From positions 1 through 52,164 of the forward strand of contig DAOTZU010000032.1 of NCBI GenBank assembly GCA_034433995.1: a stretch of 52,164 nt of DNA. Direction: 5' to 3'. The DNA is from DAOTZU01 sp034433995 (GTDB taxonomy: Bacteria; Chloroflexota; Anaerolineae; UBA1429). A model generated the notes under the pieces. That model was given only the letters and a program-made list of their open reading frames with translations, was not told the DNA's origin and did not search any database. Of this stretch, positions 25,028 to 32,790 are shown in pieces; position 1 is the first letter of the stretch; each line of letters opens with the position of its first letter. A program made the position numbers and the translations under genes.

Positions 25028-25997
25028 CCGCCGCCAGCCGACGCAGCTTGAGCGCGCCCCAGACCATCCCCAACCCCAAGGCCGCCGCCCTGAGGAAGAG
25101 AAGCAGCGGCGCCACGGCCAACACAGGGGGATCGCGCCGGGCCACAAAGACCAGGAAGGATGCCCAACTGGCCAGCAAAGCGGCCAGGCCCACCAGGGCC
25201 GGCGCCGGCGAGAGGATGGCCAAGCTCCACAGCCAGCTCGCCCCCCACAGTGCCGTAAGCACGATCTCCACCTTCAGGGATTGGGGTGTGTGGGAATCCC
25301 GCACCATCTTGCCGGGGTGTTCCTTGAGCACCAGCATCTTCCAATAGCCGATGCGGAACTTTTTCCGGGCATAGGCGCGCACGGTGGCCGCGTGGAAATG
25401 TTCCACCACGGCATCGGGCACCAAGATCAGCTTGTAGCCCCGCTCGGCGATGCGAAAGGAGAGCTCCTGGTCCTCCACCGAGGCCGTGGGAAAGCGCTCA
25501 TCGAACCCACCCACCTCCAGGAGCACCTCGCGGCGATAGATGGCCGCGTAGGTATCCACAAAATCGATCTGGGGCTCCCGCGCCATGCGGCGATACTTGG
25601 TCTCGTATTCCAATTGTACAAAGCGGGCCACCAGGCTGCGCTGTCCCGTGGCATAGATCCCTTTGCCGCCGGCGGCGCCCCGTTGCTCCACGGCGGTCAC
25701 CATCCGGCGGAGCCAATCTCGCCGGGGGGCGCAATCGGCGTCGGTAAAGAGCACGAACTCGCCCCGGGCAGCGGCGATGCCCCGGTTCCGCGCCACGGCC
25801 GGCCCGCCGGGCGGCTGGCGCAACAACGTGACCTGGGAGAAGCGGGCCACCACCTCCGCCGTGGCATCGGTGGAGCCATCGTCCACCACGATGATCTCGT
25901 AATCCTCTGGGGGCCAATCCTGGCCCAAGAGGGCCTCAACACAGCGCCCGATGATCCCCGCGCCGTTGCGCACCGGCACGATGACGGAAGCCTTCAT
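25011..25997 (-). CDS. Family 2 glycosyltransferase, membrane-attached
   Basis: The 328-residue protein has a GT-A fold: ASVIVPVRNGAGII at 3-16, DDGSTDAT at 39-46, the metal-binding DAD within FTDADCAPRRDWL (85-89), and the SVEDQELSFRIAERG region with the likely catalytic Asp. Two or three hydrophobic segments at the C-terminus (about 245-315) attach it to the membrane. ATG 25997 follows GAGGAG and overlaps the flippase-like gene (ATGA). Acceptor and sugar are unknown. The neighbouring dTDP-sugar dehydratase suggests use of a deoxysugar nucleotide, on a lipid carrier or surface glycan (inference). Confidence 0.9.
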   Translation of the reverse strand: MKASVIVPVRNGAGIIGRCVEALLGQDWPPEDYEIIVVDDGSTDATAEVVARFSQVTLLRQPPGGPAVARNRGIAAARGEFVLFTDADCAPRRDWLRRMVTAVEQRGAAGGKGIYATGQRSLVARFVQLEYETKYRRMAREPQIDFVDTYAAIYRREVLLEVGGFDERFPTASVEDQELSFRIAERGYKLILVPDAVVEHFHAATVRAYARKKFRIGYWKMLVLKEHPGKMVRDSHTPQSLKVEIVLTALWGASWLWSLAILSPAPALVGLAALLASWASFLVFVARRDPPVLAVAPLLLFLRAAALGLGMVWGALKLRRLAAATPGR

Positions 25998-26986
25998 GAC
26001 GCGCTCCTCAGCCGCTGGGCGGCGCCGGCCAATTCCCGCTGCAACGCGCCCCAGCTCAGGCTCAGACCCCACAAGCCCCCCGCCCCAAACAGGGCGATGG
26101 TGCCATAGACCAAAAGGTGCAACACCAGGGCATAGGGCAGCGCCGCCTCACGAACGATGCCAAAGACGGCCAGGGAGATGATGGTCAGATAATGGAACAC
26201 GCCCAATTGACCGGGCACCACCCGCACCAAGCTGCCCATGTAGATGGTCACCAACAGTAGCAGCGCCGCCGCCAAAGAGAGGGGCAGATCGAACGCCCGG
26301 AAGAGGAGCAGGTTGGTGGCCGTGGAAAGGAGCCAGAGGAGCAAGGTCAGCCCGCCGATGGCCCCCAAACGCCCGCCCCGGCGCAAGACGCCCAAACCCT
26401 GCAAGCCCCCCAGCGCCGCCCGGCGCCAGCGCGGGGGGAGCCGTTGCACCAGGCCCTCCAGGCGGCCGGCGCCCCAGGTGACGGCGGCCACCAACACGGC
26501 CAGCACGGCCAACACCCCCACGAAAAGCAGCGCCGCCGAGCGGAACCACTCCGGCAAGGCCACGGTGAGGGCCAACGCCACCACCATGCTCACCAGCACC
26601 AAGCCATCCAGGGCCTTTTCCACCACCACCGTCCCCAAGGCGAGGAGGGCGTTGGACGGGGTCCCGCCGGCCAGGTAGGCCCGGGCCAGGTCGCCCAGAC
26701 GCGAAGGCAAGAGGGCATTGCCCATCTGGCCCACAGCATAGATGGCCAAGGCGCGCCCGAAGGAGAGGGGTACGCCGGCGCTCCGCAAGAGCCCCTGCCA
26801 GCGGCGCGCCCCCACCAGCGTGCACAGCAGAACGGAGGCCCAGGTCAGGGCCACCCAGAGCCAATGGGCCTGGCCCAGGGCCTGGGGCAGGCCAGGGGCC
26901 ACATCGCGCAGGGAGAACCAGAGCAAGGCGCCGCCCAGCGCCAGGCCCAACCAGGGCCGCAACGCCGCCCAGAGTTTCCCCTTCAC
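25994..26986 (-). CDS. Flippase-like membrane protein (LPG_synthase_TM / TIGR00374 type)
   Basis: The 330-residue protein has about eight spans and the family pattern RWQGLLRSAGVPLSF, QMGNALLPSRLGDLARAYLA and VPGQLGVFHYLTI. Members range from lysyl-phosphatidylglycerol synthase membrane domains to AglD-like proteins in glycosylation clusters; no aminoacyl-transferase domain is attached here. GTG 26986 forms a GTGA overlap with the rfbB stop, and the longer ATG/GTG frames upstream read through rfbB and are rejected. Lying between a dTDP-sugar dehydratase and a GT2, it most likely serves glycan or glycolipid export. Confidence 0.85.
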   Translation of the reverse strand: MKGKLWAALRPWLGLALGGALLWFSLRDVAPGLPQALGQAHWLWVALTWASVLLCTLVGARRWQGLLRSAGVPLSFGRALAIYAVGQMGNALLPSRLGDLARAYLAGGTPSNALLALGTVVVEKALDGLVLVSMVVALALTVALPEWFRSAALLFVGVLAVLAVLVAAVTWGAGRLEGLVQRLPPRWRRAALGGLQGLGVLRRGGRLGAIGGLTLLLWLLSTATNLLLFRAFDLPLSLAAALLLLVTIYMGSLVRVVPGQLGVFHYLTIISLAVFGIVREAALPYALVLHLLVYGTIALFGAGGLWGLSLSWGALQRELAGAAQRLRSAS

Positions 26987-28020
26987 CGCGCCCCGCCCGC
27001 CGGCTTGATCTCGCGGCCTTGATAGTGGCGGCGGTAATACTCTTGGTATAGCGCGCCGCTTTTGATCTTGCGCCACCACCATTCGTTCTCCACGTACCAG
27101 CGCACCGTCTTTTCCAGGGCCTCGGCGAAGGTGTGTCGCGAGCGCCAGCCCAGGGCGCGGATCTTGTCCACATTGAGGGCATAGCGGCGATCGTGGCCGG
27201 GGCGGTCGGTGATGTATTGCAGCAAGCTCTCCGGCTTGCCCAAGAGTTGCAGGATCATCCGGGCCATGTCGATATTGCGCGTCTCCACGCCGGTGCCCAG
27301 GTTATAGATCTCGCCCGGTTTCCCCCGCTGCAGCACCACGTCGATCCCCTCGCAATGGTCCTCCACGTACTGATAGTCGCGCATCTGCAGGCCATCGCCA
27401 TAGATGGGCAGGGGCAAATTATCCAAGGCGTTGGTGATGAACAGGGGCACCACCTTCTCCGGATACTGGTAAGGGCCGATGTTGTTCGAGCCACGGGTGA
27501 TGGTCGCCGGCAGGCCAAAGCTGGTATGGTAGGCCAGGACCAGCAGGTCGCCGCCGGCCTTGCTGGCCGAGTAGGGGCTGCGGGTGTGCAGGGGGGCCGT
27601 CTCCGCCGCTGCGCCCTCCAGCACCTCGCCATAGACCTCATCGGTGCTCACCTGGTGATAGCGCTCCAGCCCCAGCTCCTTGGCCGCCTCCAACAGGGTG
27701 AAGGTGCCCAGGACATCGGTGCGGATGAAACTCCCCGGATCGGTGAGGGAGCGATCCACGTGGGTCTCGGCGGCGAAATTGACCAAGGTATCAATGGCAT
27801 ACTGCCGCAGCGTCTGGCGCACCCCCTCGGCATCGCAGATATCGCCCTGGACAAAGGCATACCGGGGATCATCGGCCACATCCCGCAGGTTATCCAGGTT
27901 GCCGGCGTAGGTGAGCTTGTCATAGACCACCACGCGGATATCGCCATACCTACGCAGCAAATAATGGACGAAATTAGAGCCGATAAAGCCGGCGCCGCCG
28001 GCGATCATCACGTTGCGCAT
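26983..28020 (-). CDS. rfbB: dTDP-glucose 4,6-dehydratase
   Basis: The 345-residue extended short-chain dehydrogenase converts dTDP-glucose to the 4-keto-6-deoxy sugar. It has the NAD loop GGAGFIGSN (8-16), YDKLTYAGN (33-41), the catalytic triad part STDEVYGE (Thr 126, Asp 127, Glu 128), and YSASK (Tyr 150, Lys 154), followed by PYQYPEKVVPLFI and LPIYGDGLQMRDYQYVEDH. These are diagnostic for RfbB/RmlB. The usual rmlA, rmlC and rmlD partners are absent, so the product feeds rhamnose or another deoxysugar made with enzymes elsewhere. ATG 28020 has GGGAGG upstream. Confidence 0.94.
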   Translation of the reverse strand: MRNVMIAGGAGFIGSNFVHYLLRRYGDIRVVVYDKLTYAGNLDNLRDVADDPRYAFVQGDICDAEGVRQTLRQYAIDTLVNFAAETHVDRSLTDPGSFIRTDVLGTFTLLEAAKELGLERYHQVSTDEVYGEVLEGAAAETAPLHTRSPYSASKAGGDLLVLAYHTSFGLPATITRGSNNIGPYQYPEKVVPLFITNALDNLPLPIYGDGLQMRDYQYVEDHCEGIDVVLQRGKPGEIYNLGTGVETRNIDMARMILQLLGKPESLLQYITDRPGHDRRYALNVDKIRALGWRSRHTFAEALEKTVRWYVENEWWWRKIKSGALYQEYYRRHYQGREIKPAGGAR

Positions 28021-28034
28021 CGTTCCTCCCTGAA

Positions 28035-28076
28035 GGTAGCCATCAGCCGTCAGCGATCAGCAATCAGCACGCTACC
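28035..28076. repeat. Heptamer repeat array inside an inverted repeat
   Basis: Four tandem 7-mers of the form NRTCAGC (CATCAGC, CGTCAGC, GATCAGC, AATCAGC; 28041-28068) are flanked by GGTAGC (28035-28040) and GCTACC (28071-28076). The array lies between the radical SAM gene and rfbB. Similar heptamers recur at 29615-29679. Confidence 0.75.
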
Positions 28077-28155
28077 GGGTATGGTTTCCCTTAACTGTTC
28101 AGGCGTCGTTTTCACCCACCATGGTGAGCCACCGCGCATCGCCAACGCCAAAGCG

Positions 28156-29541
28156 CTAGATGCCCACAAGCTGCCGCACCTTGCGCACGATCTTGCGGGG
28201 GTTGGCGTAGCGCCGCCAGGCCTTGCGCGCGCCTCGGCGCAGGCGGTTGTACCAGGTGCGCCGCTGCGATTCGGCCAAGGCCCAGTTCAGCCACGTATAG
28301 TCCACGCCCTTGATCTTGGCCTCATCGGGGTTGCGGCGGTAGCTATCGTGGTCACGGATCAAAGAGAGATCATGCTCGAGGCAATAGGTGTACAGGTCGC
28401 TGCCCGGATGGGGCGTGTAAAAGGCGGGGCTATAGTAATCGGGGTCAATCTCCTTGAGCATGCTGATGGTCTCCAAGACCTCTTCCTTGGTCTCGGTGGG
28501 CAGGCCCAGCATGTAATTGGCCCAGATGGCGATGCCATACTTGCGGCAGATCTTGGCCGCCTGGATATTCTGCCAGCGCTTGGTCCCTTTGCGGATAAAG
28601 CGCAACACCCGGTCGCTGCCGCTCTCAAAGCCGATGAAATAGCCCCGCAGGCCGGCCTGGGCCATCAGGGCCACCATATCCTCGTTCTTGACGATGATAT
28701 CGGCCCGGCTCTGGCAGAAAAAGGGCTGGGTGAACCCCTCGGCGCGATAGGCTCGGCAGAAGGCGATGACCCATTCCCGGTCCTCGGTGAGGCAATCATC
28801 GTGGAACATAAAGCTGGCAAAGTGGTACTGGTCTCGGAGCATCCGCAGCTCGGCTATGACGTTCTCCACGCTGCGGCGGCGCACCTTGCGGCCAAAGATG
28901 GCCCGCTCGGCGGGCTGGCAATAACTGCAATTGTACATGCAGCCACGCCCGGCGATGATGGTGACAAAGGGCGGCGGCAGCTCCTCCACAAAAGGGGCCT
29001 CCGGCGAGGTCACCTCATACCCTTGGCGCCGCCATTCCTCGATAAAGAGGGAATGATCGGCAAAGGGGAGGGCATCCAGGTCGGGGTGGGTGCCGGGGAT
29101 CACCCGTGGCGGGGTCTCGCCTCGCTCCAGGGCGTCCAGGGCTTGGGGAAAGGTTTCCTCTCCCTCGCCCAAAAAGACGTGGTCAATGTGGGGGTTGTGC
29201 AGCACCTCGTCGGGCATGAGGGTGGGATGGGGCCCGCCCACCATGGTGACGATCCGCGGGTCCACCTCGCGGATGATCTCCAGGCAGCGCATGGCCGGGT
29301 TATAGTCGGCGCTCATCATGGTGATGGCGGCCACCTGGGGCTGGCGCTGGATGATCTCCTGGCGAAAATGCTCCCATCCCTTGAGAGCGCGCAGGTCGAT
29401 CAAGTTCACCTCGTGGCCGGCCTGGCGGGCGCAGGCGGCCAGGATGGCCAATCCATGGCTGATCCAGCCCGAATCCATCCCCTGACCGATGCTATCGAAC
29501 CCCTTGCCCACAATGCCCGGATAGATCAGGCTGACGCGCAT
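28156..29541 (-). CDS. Radical SAM enzyme with B12-binding-like N-terminal domain
   Basis: The 461-residue enzyme starts with a cobalamin-binding-like Rossmann region (MRVSLIYPGI through VGGPHPTLMPDE, about 1-135). It then has the radical SAM cluster motif CMYNCSYC (Cys 201, 205, 208). The classical DxHxxG cobalamin motif is not obvious. The barrel continues with FMFHDDCLTEDREW, FIGFESGSDRVL and MLGLPTETKEEV. This is the BchE/HpnJ-like group, whose members methylate or cyclise lipids, tetrapyrroles or phosphonates. The substrate cannot be deduced. ATG 29541 follows GAGGAGAGG; the extension to 29610 is rejected. The C-terminus is very basic (RRLRRGARKAWRRY), consistent with membrane surface contact. 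Confidence 0.88.
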   Translation of the reverse strand: MRVSLIYPGIVGKGFDSIGQGMDSGWISHGLAILAACARQAGHEVNLIDLRALKGWEHFRQEIIQRQPQVAAITMMSADYNPAMRCLEIIREVDPRIVTMVGGPHPTLMPDEVLHNPHIDHVFLGEGEETFPQALDALERGETPPRVIPGTHPDLDALPFADHSLFIEEWRRQGYEVTSPEAPFVEELPPPFVTIIAGRGCMYNCSYCQPAERAIFGRKVRRRSVENVIAELRMLRDQYHFASFMFHDDCLTEDREWVIAFCRAYRAEGFTQPFFCQSRADIIVKNEDMVALMAQAGLRGYFIGFESGSDRVLRFIRKGTKRWQNIQAAKICRKYGIAIWANYMLGLPTETKEEVLETISMLKEIDPDYYSPAFYTPHPGSDLYTYCLEHDLSLIRDHDSYRRNPDEAKIKGVDYTWLNWALAESQRRTWYNRLRRGARKAWRRYANPRKIVRKVRQLVGI

Positions 29542-29614
29542 CCGCCTCTCCTCAGCTAGTGATTGGCTCTCAGACGCTCCTCGGCGCAGAGATGTTCCCT
29601 GAGAAGCCACAAGC

Positions 29615-29679
29615 CTTCAGCCATCAGCAATCAGCTTTGGGATAGCTCCGCGCCGCCGGCTGCAAGCTGATGGCTGACC
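29615..29679. repeat. Heptamer repeats in inverted arrangement
   Basis: CTTCAGC, CATCAGC, AATCAGC (29615-29635) face GCTGATG, GCTGACC (29666-29679). This gives a perfect 10-bp stem, AGCCATCAGC (29619-29628) with GCTGATGGCT (29666-29675), across a 37-nt loop. It lies directly after the cyclase stop on the minus strand and could affect termination or mRNA stability. Confidence 0.65.
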
Positions 29680-29680
29680 G

Positions 29681-30337
29681 CTACCTCTCCTCGATGGCCA
29701 CCGCCCGCGCCCAGGAACTATCGATGGTCCGCGCCTTGTAGGGCAGCGCCATGAAATAGAACTCGGGCCGGCGGATCTCGTCGAGGTGATCCAAAAACTC
29801 GACCAACGTGCCGCCGGCGCCCATAAAAATATCATGGAGCATGCGGCCGGCCGTCACATCGCGCCCCAAGGCGAAATGCTGGTCAATGCCGATCATCTTG
29901 ACCCCATGGGCCACAAACCAACGCGCCGCCTCCGGGGTCAAGGCGGGCTTGGGCCGGGCGCCGGCGCGGCTGGCCGGATCCGAGTTGCGGCAGATGAGGA
30001 TATCCCCCCGGCCGATGCGCCCGCCGAGGACCCGCTCCAGATATTCTGGCGTGACCTCGGGCGTGGCCTGCACGTCGGGCACATCCAACAAGAGGCCGCG
30101 GCCCATGAAGGCGGTCAGCTCATAGCCGGTGACGTCGCGGCCGCCCTCAAAAAAGTGGGCGTCCACCTCCACATGGGTGCCCACATGGGTGTGGGTGCGC
30201 ACATGGTGCATGAAGGCATTATCGGCCAAGAGGCCCCGTTCAAGCTCAAAATAGCGCTCCTGGCTGGCCCCCGGCACCACCTCGTAGGAGAGGTCAACCA
30301 GCCGGTACTTTTGCCAATCGATGTTGAAAACGGACAT
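29681..30337 (-). CDS. Cyclase-family metal-dependent hydrolase (kynurenine formamidase-like)
   Basis: The 218-residue protein belongs to the cyclase/KynB family of zinc or manganese hydrolases. The metal motif is HTHVGTHVEVDAHF (His 51, His 55, His 61). The usual HxGTHxDxPxH is altered, with Glu at 57 where Asp is typical and Asp at 59. GRGLLLDVP and GDILICRNSD follow as in the family, and GVKMIGIDQHF near 145-155 provides the second part of the site. Substrates in this family include N-formylkynurenine, cyclic amides and lactones. No tryptophan-pathway genes are nearby, so the function is open. ATG 30337 has AAGGAG upstream and its own promoter. Confidence 0.87.
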   Translation of the reverse strand: MSVFNIDWQKYRLVDLSYEVVPGASQERYFELERGLLADNAFMHHVRTHTHVGTHVEVDAHFFEGGRDVTGYELTAFMGRGLLLDVPDVQATPEVTPEYLERVLGGRIGRGDILICRNSDPASRAGARPKPALTPEAARWFVAHGVKMIGIDQHFALGRDVTAGRMLHDIFMGAGGTLVEFLDHLDEIRRPEFYFMALPYKARTIDSSWARAVAIEER

Positions 30338-30367
30338 GCTGGCGTGCTCCTTGGTAAATCTGGCGGC

Positions 30368-30396
30368 ATTATAGCCTGCTGCGGGGCTTTTGCCAA
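30368..30396 (-). promoter_or_regulatory. Promoter of the cyclase gene (TTGGCA - 17 bp - TATAAT)
   Basis: Minus-strand TTGGCA (revcomp of 30391-30396) and a perfect TATAAT (revcomp of 30368-30373) are spaced by 17 bp. Its -35 box overlaps the -35 box of the divergent helicase promoter. Confidence 0.78.
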
Positions 30397-30418
30397 CTCC
30401 AGCGGCCCGCGCTACAAT
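30390..30418 (+). promoter_or_regulatory. Promoter of the helicase gene (TTGCCA - 17 bp - TACAAT)
   Basis: TTGCCA (30390-30395) and TACAAT (30413-30418) are spaced by 17 bp. The leader to ATG 30441 is only about 16 nt and holds GGAGGGCAGG. It shares TTGCCAA with the opposite-strand -35 box. Confidence 0.75.
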
Positions 30419-30440
30419 CTCCAGTGCCGCGGAGGGCAGG

Positions 30441-32747
30441 ATGCAAGCACAGGAGTTTATCCATCACCTCACCTCATTGCCGTTCTACGCCGGGCAGATC
30501 GTGCATGTGGAGCAGATCCCGGCGCGCCCGGCGGTCTGGGGCGAGTTGGCGCAACCGTTGCCCCCGGCCTTGCAAGAGGCCTTGGCCCGCCGGGGCATCA
30601 CCCGGTTCTACAGCCATCAGGCCGAGGCGATCAACGCCGCCCGGGCGGGACAGCACGTCATGGTGGCCACGGGGACGGCCAGCGGCAAGACGCTGTGTTA
30701 CAACATCCCCGTGCTGGAGGCCGTGCTGCAAGACCCCCTCTCTCGGGCGCTGTACCTTTTTCCCACCAAGGCCCTGGCCCAAGATCAGTTGCGGTCCTTG
30801 GGCGAGCTGTGTGCCCCCTTGGGCAAGATCCGCCCGGCCACCTACGATGGTGATACGCCCCCCGCCGCCAGGACCCGGCTGCGCAAGGCGACCCCCATCA
30901 TCCTTTCCAACCCCGACATGCTCCATGTGGGGATCCTGCCCAACCATCCCCAATGGGCGGCCTTTTTTCGCCATCTGAAATATGTGGTGGTGGACGAGGC
31001 CCACACCTATCGCGGCGTGTTCGGCTCGCATCTGGCCAACATCCTGCGGCGGCTGCGCCGGGTGTGCGCCCTCTATGGCGCCGCGCCGCAATTTATCCTT
31101 TGTTCGGCCACCATCGCCAACCCCGCCGAGCACGCCCAACGCCTCATCGGCCAGCCGGCTGTGGTGGTGGAACGCGACGGCGCGCCCCAAGGCCCCCGTC
31201 ATTTCATCCTCTGGAACCCGCCCTTCTTGGATCAGCGCCTGGGCGTGCGGCGCAGCCCCAACACCGAGGCCGCCAGCTTGGTGGTGGCGCTGGCCCAGGC
31301 GGGGCTGCGCCACATCGCCTTCACCCGGGCGCGCAAAGTGGCCGAGCTGATCTTGCTCTATGCCCGCCAGGCCCTGGAGCGCGAGCACTCCCAACTGGCC
31401 GAACGGTTGAGCTCCTACCGCGCCGGGTACCTGGCTGAGGAGCGCCGCGAGATCGAGCGGCGGCTCTTCTCCGGCGAGCTTTTGGGCGTGATGGCCACCA
31501 ACGCCCTGGAGTTGGGGATCGACGTGGGTGCCCTGGACGCCACCGTCCTGGTGGGCTATCCCGGCACCATCGCCAGCACCTGGCAACAGGCGGGCCGGGC
31601 CGGCCGCGGACGGCGCGAGGCCCTCAACATCCTCATCGGCCAGGATAACCCCCTGGACCAGTACTTTATGCGCCACCCTGAAGAGCTGTTCCTCCGCCCC
31701 CACGAGCACGCCTTGATCGATCCGGCCAATCCCCACATCCTGCAGGCACATCTTGCCTGCGCGGCCTGGGAATCCCCGTTGCGCGCCGAGGACGAGGCCC
31801 TCTTTGGCGAAGGATTCCGCGAGGCGCTGGCGGCCCTGGAGCGGAGCCAGGTGTTGGAGCGGCGGGGTGAGCGCTGGTACGTGCGGGAGAATTATCCCGC
31901 GCAACAGGTGAGCATCCGTTCCATCGGCGCGGGGAACTATATCTTGGTGGATGAGAGCCAAAACTATCGCCTTTTGGAAGAGATAGACGGCGCCACGGCA
32001 TTCGTCCGGGCGCATCCGGGGGCCATCTATCTCCATCGGGCCGAGGCCTACCTCATCACCCACCTGAACGTGGAGCTCCGCGTGGCCTACGCCCGCCCCG
32101 TAGAGGCCAACTATTACACCCAACCCAGGGTCCTGGACGAGGTGCGCATCATCCGCTCCCTCCAAGCGCGGTCCATGCCCTCCACCGATCTCTTTTTCGG
32201 GCTGGTGCGCGCCACGCAGCAGGTGATCTCCTTCCGGCGCAAGCAACAATTCACCGAAGAGATCCTGGACGAGGAGCCGCTGGATCTGCCGCCCTCCACC
32301 TTTGAGACCCAAGCGCTGTGGTTCGAGGTGCCCGAGACCATCGCCCAGGAGGTGGCGCGCCAGGGGCTGGATTGGGCCGGCGGCCTGCACGCCGTGGAGC
32401 ACGCTTGCATCGGCATCTTGCCCCTCCTGGCCATGTGCGACCGCAACGATCTGGGCGGCCTTTCCACCCCCTGCCACCCCGATACCGGCCGCGCCCAGAT
32501 CTTTATCTACGACGCCTATCCAGGGGGCGTGGGCATCGCCAAGAAGGGTTTCGAGCTGGCGGTGGAACTCTGGGAGCGCACCCGCGAGGCGATCCGCGCC
32601 TGCCCCTGTGAGGCGGGCTGCCCCTCGTGCATTCATTCGCCCAAGTGCGGCAATTATAACGAGCCCCTGGACAAGCGGGCCGCCCTGGTGATCCTCGACG
32701 GTTTGCTTGACCCATGTCTTGTGGGCATTTACAATAGCCCCAAGTGA
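30441..32747 (+). CDS. DEAH-box DUF1998 helicase, MrfA/YprA-Hrq1 type
   Basis: The 768-residue helicase resembles Bacillus MrfA (YprA) and yeast Hrq1, which act in repair of crosslinked DNA. Two RecA domains are visible: Walker A ATGTASGKT (76-84), the FPTKALAQDQ motif, DEAH box VVDEAHTYRG (185-188), CSATIANP, FTRARKVAEL, MATNALELGIDVGALD and QQAGRAGRGRR. The C-terminal MZB/DUF1998 region carries a zinc site (Cys 721, 723, 727, 730 and 736 in CPCEAGCPSCIHSPKC). The length is close to MrfA. ATG 30441 directly follows GGAGGGCAGG. MrfA is usually paired with the exonuclease MrfB; none is present, and the next gene is a HerA-like ATPase instead. Confidence 0.93.
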   Translation: MQAQEFIHHLTSLPFYAGQIVHVEQIPARPAVWGELAQPLPPALQEALARRGITRFYSHQAEAINAARAGQHVMVATGTASGKTLCYNIPVLEAVLQDPLSRALYLFPTKALAQDQLRSLGELCAPLGKIRPATYDGDTPPAARTRLRKATPIILSNPDMLHVGILPNHPQWAAFFRHLKYVVVDEAHTYRGVFGSHLANILRRLRRVCALYGAAPQFILCSATIANPAEHAQRLIGQPAVVVERDGAPQGPRHFILWNPPFLDQRLGVRRSPNTEAASLVVALAQAGLRHIAFTRARKVAELILLYARQALEREHSQLAERLSSYRAGYLAEERREIERRLFSGELLGVMATNALELGIDVGALDATVLVGYPGTIASTWQQAGRAGRGRREALNILIGQDNPLDQYFMRHPEELFLRPHEHALIDPANPHILQAHLACAAWESPLRAEDEALFGEGFREALAALERSQVLERRGERWYVRENYPAQQVSIRSIGAGNYILVDESQNYRLLEEIDGATAFVRAHPGAIYLHRAEAYLITHLNVELRVAYARPVEANYYTQPRVLDEVRIIRSLQARSMPSTDLFFGLVRATQQVISFRRKQQFTEEILDEEPLDLPPSTFETQALWFEVPETIAQEVARQGLDWAGGLHAVEHACIGILPLLAMCDRNDLGGLSTPCHPDTGRAQIFIYDAYPGGVGIAKKGFELAVELWERTREAIRACPCEAGCPSCIHSPKCGNYNEPLDKRAALVILDGLLDPCLVGIYNSPK

Positions 32748-32790
32748 TCGCAGTTGGCCCAGCTCACCCCAGAGCGAAAGGAGGTCGGAA

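Noticed and set aside
30474..32636. 720-codon minus-strand ORF opposite the helicase
   Set aside because: The plus strand encodes every helicase motif and the MZB zinc site; the antisense frame has no recognisable domain and no ribosome site.
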